Source: Duncaniella sp. (GTDB taxonomy: Bacteria > Bacteroidota > Bacteroidia > Bacteroidales > Muribaculaceae). Taken from it: DNA of 35,047 nucleotides. Positions 30,526 to 35,047 of the stretch are shown here, piece by piece (position 1 is the first letter of the stretch; each line of letters opens with the position of its first letter). Under the pieces are notes generated by a model that had not been told where the DNA came from, did not search any database, and saw only the letters and a list, made by a program, of their open reading frames with translations. A program made the position numbers and the translations under genes. The stretch covers positions 1-35,047 of the forward strand of contig NZ_JAIDEN010000150.1 in the NCBI RefSeq assembly GCF_029054785.1. Reading direction: 5' to 3'.

Positions 30526-31617
30526 ATGTCATTGAGCCGACCAAGAAAACTAGAAACGATCATTTATGCAAGCCTTTGGTTCCTGATCATGGTACTGTGT
30601 CTGCTGGATGTGATGCGGGCAAGAAGTTACACTGAATTTCCGGTGGTTGATGGTGATCTGTTGCGCCATCTTGCATTGGGATTTCTGCCTTTCCTGGTGC
30701 TTTTCTGTGTCAACAATTCACTGCTCATTCCACGTCTGTTGTTTCGTAACCGCTATCTGGCATATCTCTGTGCGACGGCTGTTCTGGTCGCAGTGGTGTG
30801 GGGATGTCAGTATTTCCGCTTTTTTCAGAATTTCGTAGAGCATGATTTCCCGGAGAGAGCCATGCGTCGTCATGGACGGCCGCCACTGTTGCCGTTCCCT
30901 CTGTTCCTTGATATGGTGTATGACTTTCTGATAGTTGGCGTTAATCTGGCAATAGCTCTGATTTTCCAGCGTTTTGATGACAAACTTGAGAAGGAGAGTC
31001 TGATGAAAACCAATGTCGAGAATCAACTGACATATCTGAAGGCTCAGATCAATCCTCACTTCTATATGAATATGCTCAACAATATTCACGGCATGATTGA
31101 CATCAATCCGGAAAGGGCTCAGGATATGCTTATCGGCATGTCAAATCTCATGCGTTACATGCTTTATGACAGCTCGCAACCGCGTATAGCTCTTTCTGCT
31201 GAAATCGGTTTTATGCAGAACTATCTCAATCTGATGAGGCAGCGGTATCCGGAGAACAAAGTCCAGATTTCCACGTCGTTGCCGACAGACCGGGAGACCT
31301 GCGGGGTGAGCATTCCGCCTTTGCTGTTTCTGGTTTTTATTGAGAATGCCTTTAAGCATGGTATCAGCTACCGTTCTGAATCTTATGTAAGTGTCAGAGT
31401 GGAGGTCTCGGAAGGGAAAGTCAGATTCCTGTGTCTCAACAGTCTCCATCCGCTCTCCAATGACAGGAAGCATGACGGTATCGGGCTGCGTAACATCAAC
31501 CAGCGCCTGAAACTGATCTATGGTGACCGCTATACGCTTGCGACAGATGCAAGTGACAAGGCTTATTCCGTTAACTTAACTATCCCAGCTCATGAAACTC
31601 CGGACATTGGTAATTGA
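30526..31617 (+). CDS. LytS-type sensor histidine kinase
   Basis: The 363-residue inner-membrane kinase belongs to the His_kinase (PF06580)/HATPase group. Four hydrophobic segments lie before residue 150 (about 11-29, 47-69, 77-95 and 128-148). They are joined by short loops with no extracellular sensor domain, so sensing is probably within the membrane. The phosphorylated His is His178 in QINPHFYMNMLNNI. The N-box is ENAFKHG (about 278) and the G-box is GIGLRNINQRL. It overlaps the response regulator gene by 26 bases, so the two act together. The stimulus is unknown. It lies divergent from the CAZyme cluster and upstream of efflux genes; regulation of either is plausible but unproven. Confidence 0.93.
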   Translation: MSLSRPRKLETIIYASLWFLIMVLCLLDVMRARSYTEFPVVDGDLLRHLALGFLPFLVLFCVNNSLLIPRLLFRNRYLAYLCATAVLVAVVWGCQYFRFFQNFVEHDFPERAMRRHGRPPLLPFPLFLDMVYDFLIVGVNLAIALIFQRFDDKLEKESLMKTNVENQLTYLKAQINPHFYMNMLNNIHGMIDINPERAQDMLIGMSNLMRYMLYDSSQPRIALSAEIGFMQNYLNLMRQRYPENKVQISTSLPTDRETCGVSIPPLLFLVFIENAFKHGISYRSESYVSVRVEVSEGKVRFLCLNSLHPLSNDRKHDGIGLRNINQRLKLIYGDRYTLATDASDKAYSVNLTIPAHETPDIGN

Positions 31618-32335
31618 TGACGAGCCCATTGCGCTTGAAAAATTGGGCAAATATGTTGAAAAAGTTCCGTTTCTGGAACTTGTCAGTGCTTGCGAGAGCG
31701 CTTTGGATGCGATCGCGGTCCTGAATGAAAAGCCTGTTGATCTGATCTTTACGGATATAAATATGCCTGATCTCAACGGGATGGATTTTATCGCATCATT
31801 GTCTTCGACACCGATGGTGGTTTTCATCACGGCTTATGCCCAGTATGCAGTTGACAGTTACCGTCTTTCTGCTGTCGACTACCTGCTCAAACCTTATGGA
31901 TTTGCCGAATTCCAGCGGGCAGCCAACAAGGCTCTGGAGGCATATTCGACACGCCGGCAGTCAGGAGCGTCAACCCAGTCCAATAGCCAGAGTGTCAATG
32001 ATTCGCTGTTTGTCAAAGTTGACTACCGGTATGTCCGGATCAGGCTTGCTTCGATCTGCTATATAAAAGGCTATGGCGAATATCTTCAGATCTTCACAGA
32101 AGGCTCGTCGACACCAATTCTGACATTGAGTTCGTTTGCGGATATCAAAGAGCGTCTGTCAGACAATTTTCTTCAGGTCCATCGTTCATATATAGTAAAT
32201 ATGGATCAGGTCGAAAGCATCAACCGCGGACGTATAATAATGGATGCCGATACGTACATTCCGGTAGGTGACAGTTTCAAAAACGCCATGCAGTCGTATC
32301 TGCTTGACCATTCGGTCGGCACACCGCGCAAATAG
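31592..32335 (+). CDS. LytTR-family response regulator
   Basis: The 247-residue partner of the LytS-like kinase has an N-terminal receiver domain (1-120) with acidic pocket Asp9/Asp10, phospho-acceptor Asp55 in FTDINMPDLNG, a conserved Thr in FITAYAQ and Lys in LLKPYG. After a Ser/Gln-rich linker (about 122-137) comes a LytTR DNA-binding domain (about 140-240) with the typical YIKGYGEYLQI and FLQVHRSYIVNMDQV segments. The ATG at 31592 lies within the end of the kinase gene. It is followed after 122 bases by tolC, which has its own promoter match. Confidence 0.95.
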   Translation: MKLRTLVIDDEPIALEKLGKYVEKVPFLELVSACESALDAIAVLNEKPVDLIFTDINMPDLNGMDFIASLSSTPMVVFITAYAQYAVDSYRLSAVDYLLKPYGFAEFQRAANKALEAYSTRRQSGASTQSNSQSVNDSLFVKVDYRYVRIRLASICYIKGYGEYLQIFTEGSSTPILTLSSFADIKERLSDNFLQVHRSYIVNMDQVESINRGRIIMDADTYIPVGDSFKNAMQSYLLDHSVGTPRK

Positions 32336-32395
32336 GGGGACTTTCATTCAGGTCAGTCCGATTCATTGGACATTTCAGGCGATTGGTTGAATTAA

Positions 32396-32428
32396 TTTGG
32401 CCGTCGCCTGTTTTATGTTGTAATATTG
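32396..32428 (+). promoter_or_regulatory. Promoter match for the tolC-hlyD operon
   Basis: TTTG (32396-32399), 21 bases and TAATATTG (32421-32428) fit the consensus with one -7 mismatch. The start would be near 32434, 24 bases before the tolC ATG at 32458. This rules against the longer frame from a TTG at 32383. Confidence 0.45.
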
Positions 32429-32457
32429 CATCAGAATCAAATTCCCAGGATGCAATT

Positions 32458-33762
32458 ATGAAGTTCCGTTTATTTACACTTGCTATTTTTTCGGCAGCAT
32501 TAGCTCTGCCGGATGCACAGGCAGCCTCGCCCTGGTCCTATAAAGACTGTGTGGATTATGCCCGTGAACACAATATCACCTTGCAGAAATCGCGGCTCAG
32601 TGAGCAGAGTGCGGCCTATGACCTTGAGGAGGCCAAAGCCCAATGGCAGCCGACTCTTGATTTTGCCACAACACAGGGATTTTCGAATTATCCCTGGGGC
32701 GAAAATCATAAAAATTCCTACAACAGTTCTTACGGACTCAATGCCGGCTGGACAGTCTATAACGGCGGCTTGAGAGAGAATACTATCAAGCGCAACCGTC
32801 TTCAGACTGAAATTGCCGCCCTGAACACAGGTGACGTTTTCCGGACGATTGAAACCGATCTGCTTCAGGTCTACATGAATATTCTTTATGCCCGTGAGGC
32901 AATCGGGATTTACGAAGAGGCGGTCAGGCTGAGTGAGGCCCAGGTGGAGCGCACACGGCAGATGTTGGAAGCCGGACGAGTCTCACGAGTGGATTATGCA
33001 CAGCTTCAGTCTCAGCTGGAACAAGACCGTTATGCTCTGGTGAATGCGCGTGGAACTTACGATTCACGGCTGATGGAGCTTAAAAAACTTCTTGAACTTG
33101 GAATTGACAGCGAGATCGAACTGGCAGATGTCCGGTGGACAGCCGAACAGATTCTTGCCGCTCTTCCTCCGATGGATGAAAGCTATCAGATGGCCTTGAA
33201 TACAGACCTGCGTCTGCGTGGCCTCGAACTTGAAAAAGAAGGGTCAAGCCTTGATCTGGCGATAGCTTCAGCTGGTTCTAAACCGAAAATTTCGCTTAAT
33301 GGAGGTATCGGGACTGCATATAATGCTCCAGGTCAGTCTTTCGGAAACTCGATCAAATATAATTTCAACGAAGCTGTCGGCCTGACTCTGTCTGTCCCTA
33401 TTCTTGACAACAAGAAAACAAAGGTGGCTGTGGCTCGTGCGAAAGTGCAGCAGCTTGACGCGCAGCTTGACATAGACCAGCGTCATACGGAGCTTGCTCA
33501 GGTGGTTGAAAACTGGTATATAGACACGCGTTCGGCCCAGTCGCGCTACACAGCTGCCGAGCAGCAACTGAAATCAGCCGAACTGACCGCCGAACTGACC
33601 AATGAGCAATTGCAGCTCGGACTGGTCAACACGATTGATCTGATGACCGCGCACAATGATCTTGTGGAAGCACAACACTCTTTGTTGCAGACTAAATATA
33701 TGGCTCTTTTAGGCCGTAAAATGATTGAATTTTATCGTAACGCTTCTGTTTCGCTTGACTGA
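32458..33762 (+). CDS. TolC-family outer-membrane efflux protein
   Basis: From the ATG at 32458 the protein has 434 residues with a normal signal peptide (MKFRLFTLAIFSAALALPDAQA). The longer TTG-started frame adds 25 residues before it and is rejected. Two repeated OEP domains with long heptad-rich helices (e.g. SEAQVERTRQMLEAGRVSRV) are typical of the trimeric alpha-barrel tunnel. The motif NEQLQLGLVNTIDLMTAHNDLVEAQ is the C-terminal family block. It would form the outer-membrane exit of a tripartite pump with the adaptor gene 32 bases downstream. The substrate is unknown. Confidence 0.93.
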   Translation: MKFRLFTLAIFSAALALPDAQAASPWSYKDCVDYAREHNITLQKSRLSEQSAAYDLEEAKAQWQPTLDFATTQGFSNYPWGENHKNSYNSSYGLNAGWTVYNGGLRENTIKRNRLQTEIAALNTGDVFRTIETDLLQVYMNILYAREAIGIYEEAVRLSEAQVERTRQMLEAGRVSRVDYAQLQSQLEQDRYALVNARGTYDSRLMELKKLLELGIDSEIELADVRWTAEQILAALPPMDESYQMALNTDLRLRGLELEKEGSSLDLAIASAGSKPKISLNGGIGTAYNAPGQSFGNSIKYNFNEAVGLTLSVPILDNKKTKVAVARAKVQQLDAQLDIDQRHTELAQVVENWYIDTRSAQSRYTAAEQQLKSAELTAELTNEQLQLGLVNTIDLMTAHNDLVEAQHSLLQTKYMALLGRKMIEFYRNASVSLD

Positions 33763-33794
33763 TTCAGAAACTCAAAAATACACCAATAAATAAT

Positions 33795-34967
33795 ATGAAA
33801 CTGCTGAAACCATTGATTATTATCTCGGTCGCTCTTGCTGCCGGAGCCTGTTCCAAAGAGAAAAAAATATCTTTGGAGACCGTAGAGGCCCATGTCGGGG
33901 AATTGACAGAAACTGTCACGGCAACCGGAACGATCGAATCTGTCACCCAGGTAGATGTCGGAACACAGGTCACCGGTATTATCGACAAACTCTATGCCGA
34001 CTACAACACGATCGTCAAAAAGGGCGATCTGATCGCAGAGATTGAAAAAACAATGCTTGAGAGTGATCTTCGCAGTGCTGAAGCAAGCGTAGAGTCAGCC
34101 CGCCTGACTTATGAATATAACCGTACCAACTATGAGCGGGACAAAGCCTTGCATGACAAGCAGCTCATAAGCGATTATGAATTCCAGACTTCCCGGAAAG
34201 ATTATCAGGTATCAAAGGCCGCTTATGACAAAGCATTGGCCGATAAGGTCCGTGCGGCCAAAAACCTTAATTATGCTGAAATCTATTCGCCTATTGACGG
34301 TATCGTGATTTCACGTGAGGTTGAGGTCGGGCAGACTGTGGTGTCGAACATGAATGTGGCAAATCTTTACACCATTGCCGATCTTGACAACATGCAGGTG
34401 ATCGGCAACGTGGACGAGGCCGACATAGGTCAGGTAAAAGTAGGCCAGAAAGTCACGTTTTCTGTCGATGCCTATCCTGATGATCTTTTTGAAGGGAAGG
34501 TGACACAGGTGCGTCTGAATCCGACAACCGAAAGCAATGTGGTTACTTACGAGGTTGTTGTCGATGCGCCGAATCCGGAACACAAGCTGATTCCCGGTCT
34601 GACTGCCAATCTGACCATTTATGTGATGAGTGAAGAAAATGTGCTTCTGCTTCCTAACCAGGTTTTCTCTTTTGAGCCTCAGGACCATCCTGACGCGAAG
34701 AATCTGCCTCAGCCGCAGAAGCCTGTCGATAAGAAGAGCCTTGCGGCAGATCAGAAATCTCTTTGGGTGGTCAATGGAAATTCCCTTGAAAACAAGATTG
34801 TGAAAGTTGGAACAAGCAACGGCATGAAAACCGTGATCAGCGGCGGATTGTCGGCAGGGATGGTTGTGGCTGTCGGTTATGATGAAGCGTCTGCGCCGAC
34901 GGCTGACGCGACAGCTCAGAAAAGTCCGTTTGCACCCCAGCCTCCGGGCCGCAACAAGAAAAAATAG
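33795..34967 (+). CDS. MacA/HlyD-like periplasmic adaptor lipoprotein
   Basis: The 390-residue membrane-fusion protein starts with a lipoprotein signal (MKLLKPLIIISVALAAGAC, Cys19). A lipoyl half-motif (VDVGTQVTGIIDKLYADYN) is followed by a coiled-coil hairpin (about 75-150). The second lipoyl half (IYSPIDGIVISREVEVGQTV), a beta-barrel domain (MQVIGNVDEADIGQVKVGQ) and a membrane-proximal domain (SLWVVNGNSLENKIVKVG) come next. The sequence is most like MacA-type adaptors, so a MacB-like ABC transporter would be expected next; it is not in the window. It is encoded directly after tolC, with 32 bases between. Confidence 0.92.
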   Translation: MKLLKPLIIISVALAAGACSKEKKISLETVEAHVGELTETVTATGTIESVTQVDVGTQVTGIIDKLYADYNTIVKKGDLIAEIEKTMLESDLRSAEASVESARLTYEYNRTNYERDKALHDKQLISDYEFQTSRKDYQVSKAAYDKALADKVRAAKNLNYAEIYSPIDGIVISREVEVGQTVVSNMNVANLYTIADLDNMQVIGNVDEADIGQVKVGQKVTFSVDAYPDDLFEGKVTQVRLNPTTESNVVTYEVVVDAPNPEHKLIPGLTANLTIYVMSEENVLLLPNQVFSFEPQDHPDAKNLPQPQKPVDKKSLAADQKSLWVVNGNSLENKIVKVGTSNGMKTVISGGLSAGMVVAVGYDEASAPTADATAQKSPFAPQPPGRNKKK

Positions 34968-35047
34968 GAATAAGAGGTTGTTTAAAAACAAGAGTTAAAA
35001 TCTGAGTGGTGTATCTTTTAGATAAATTGTTGTAAATGAGAAAGGAG
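34968..35047 (+). other. Right-edge gap with AGGTTGTTT repeat and a possible next start
   Basis: An imperfect hairpin TTGTTT/AAACAA (34978-34983 with 34986-34991) follows the adaptor stop, preceded by AAGAGG. An ATG at 35036 opens a frame to the edge (MRKE), which could be the start of the next efflux gene, but only four codons are visible. Confidence 0.35.

Noticed and set aside
32383..32457. Upstream TTG start for the TolC-like gene
   Set aside because: It would place 25 residues ahead of a complete signal peptide and start before the predicted promoter.
1..35047. CRISPR arrays, tRNA or rRNA genes, insertion-sequence transposases
   Set aside because: No regularly spaced repeats, tRNA-like folds, rRNA sequence or transposase frames were seen.

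Overview
The window looks like chromosome from a gut-type Bacteroidota, most likely order Bacteroidales. The reasons are: promoters of the TTTG-N20-TAnnTTTG type before several genes, almost no Shine-Dalgarno sequences, an ExbB-ExbD-ExbD-TonB operon, a complete six-gene Na+-NQR operon, MKK-type lipoprotein signals, and secreted GH31/GH43/esterase genes. A Muribaculaceae-like genome is my guess from overall style and the moderate GC content; the sequence does not prove it. Most of the window is housekeeping or core-accessory sequence.

Layout. 1-444 (-) is the N-terminal part of a PD-(D/E)XK nuclease-like protein in distinctly AT-rich DNA. 672-3244 (+) holds ybaK-like, aroC and a YhcC-type radical SAM gene. 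3464-4117 (+) is upp, which converges on metK (4228-5556, -) at a strong shared terminator. 5968-9372 (-) is a wza/wzc-type polysaccharide export pair with no glycosyltransferases beside it. 9624-10121 (-) is a small lipoprotein with an Asp run after its Cys, and 10227-12815 (-) is clpB. 13042-16316 (-) is the exbB-exbD-exbD-tonB operon. It is divergent from nqrABCDEF (16669-22645, +) across a 352-base control region. 22743-23636 (-) is a lipoprotein with an acidic spacer.

23739-23975 is a non-coding block of nested inverted repeats and is the most unusual sequence in the window. 24020-30185 (-) is a cluster made of GH31, GH43, an SGNH/sialate-O-acetylesterase-like enzyme and a nitroreductase-fold protein, with no SusC/SusD pair. 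30526-32335 (+) is an overlapping LytS/LytTR-type two-component pair. It is followed by a TolC-like outer-membrane factor and a MacA/HlyD-like lipoprotein adaptor (32458-34967), and the rest of that efflux operon should lie just past the right edge.

How the parts fit. NQR would set up an ion-motive force and the Exb/TonB motor spends an ion gradient on outer-membrane uptake; the two operons share one intergenic region. The CAZyme cluster would trim oligosaccharides in the periplasm. I found no clearly new protein system. The less expected signals are non-coding: the nested element at 23739-23975, a family of short AGGTTGTT-type inverted repeats in intergenic regions, a nested hairpin in the leader of the histidine kinase gene, a long metK leader, and a metK promoter whose -33 box lies in the loop of a terminator-like hairpin.
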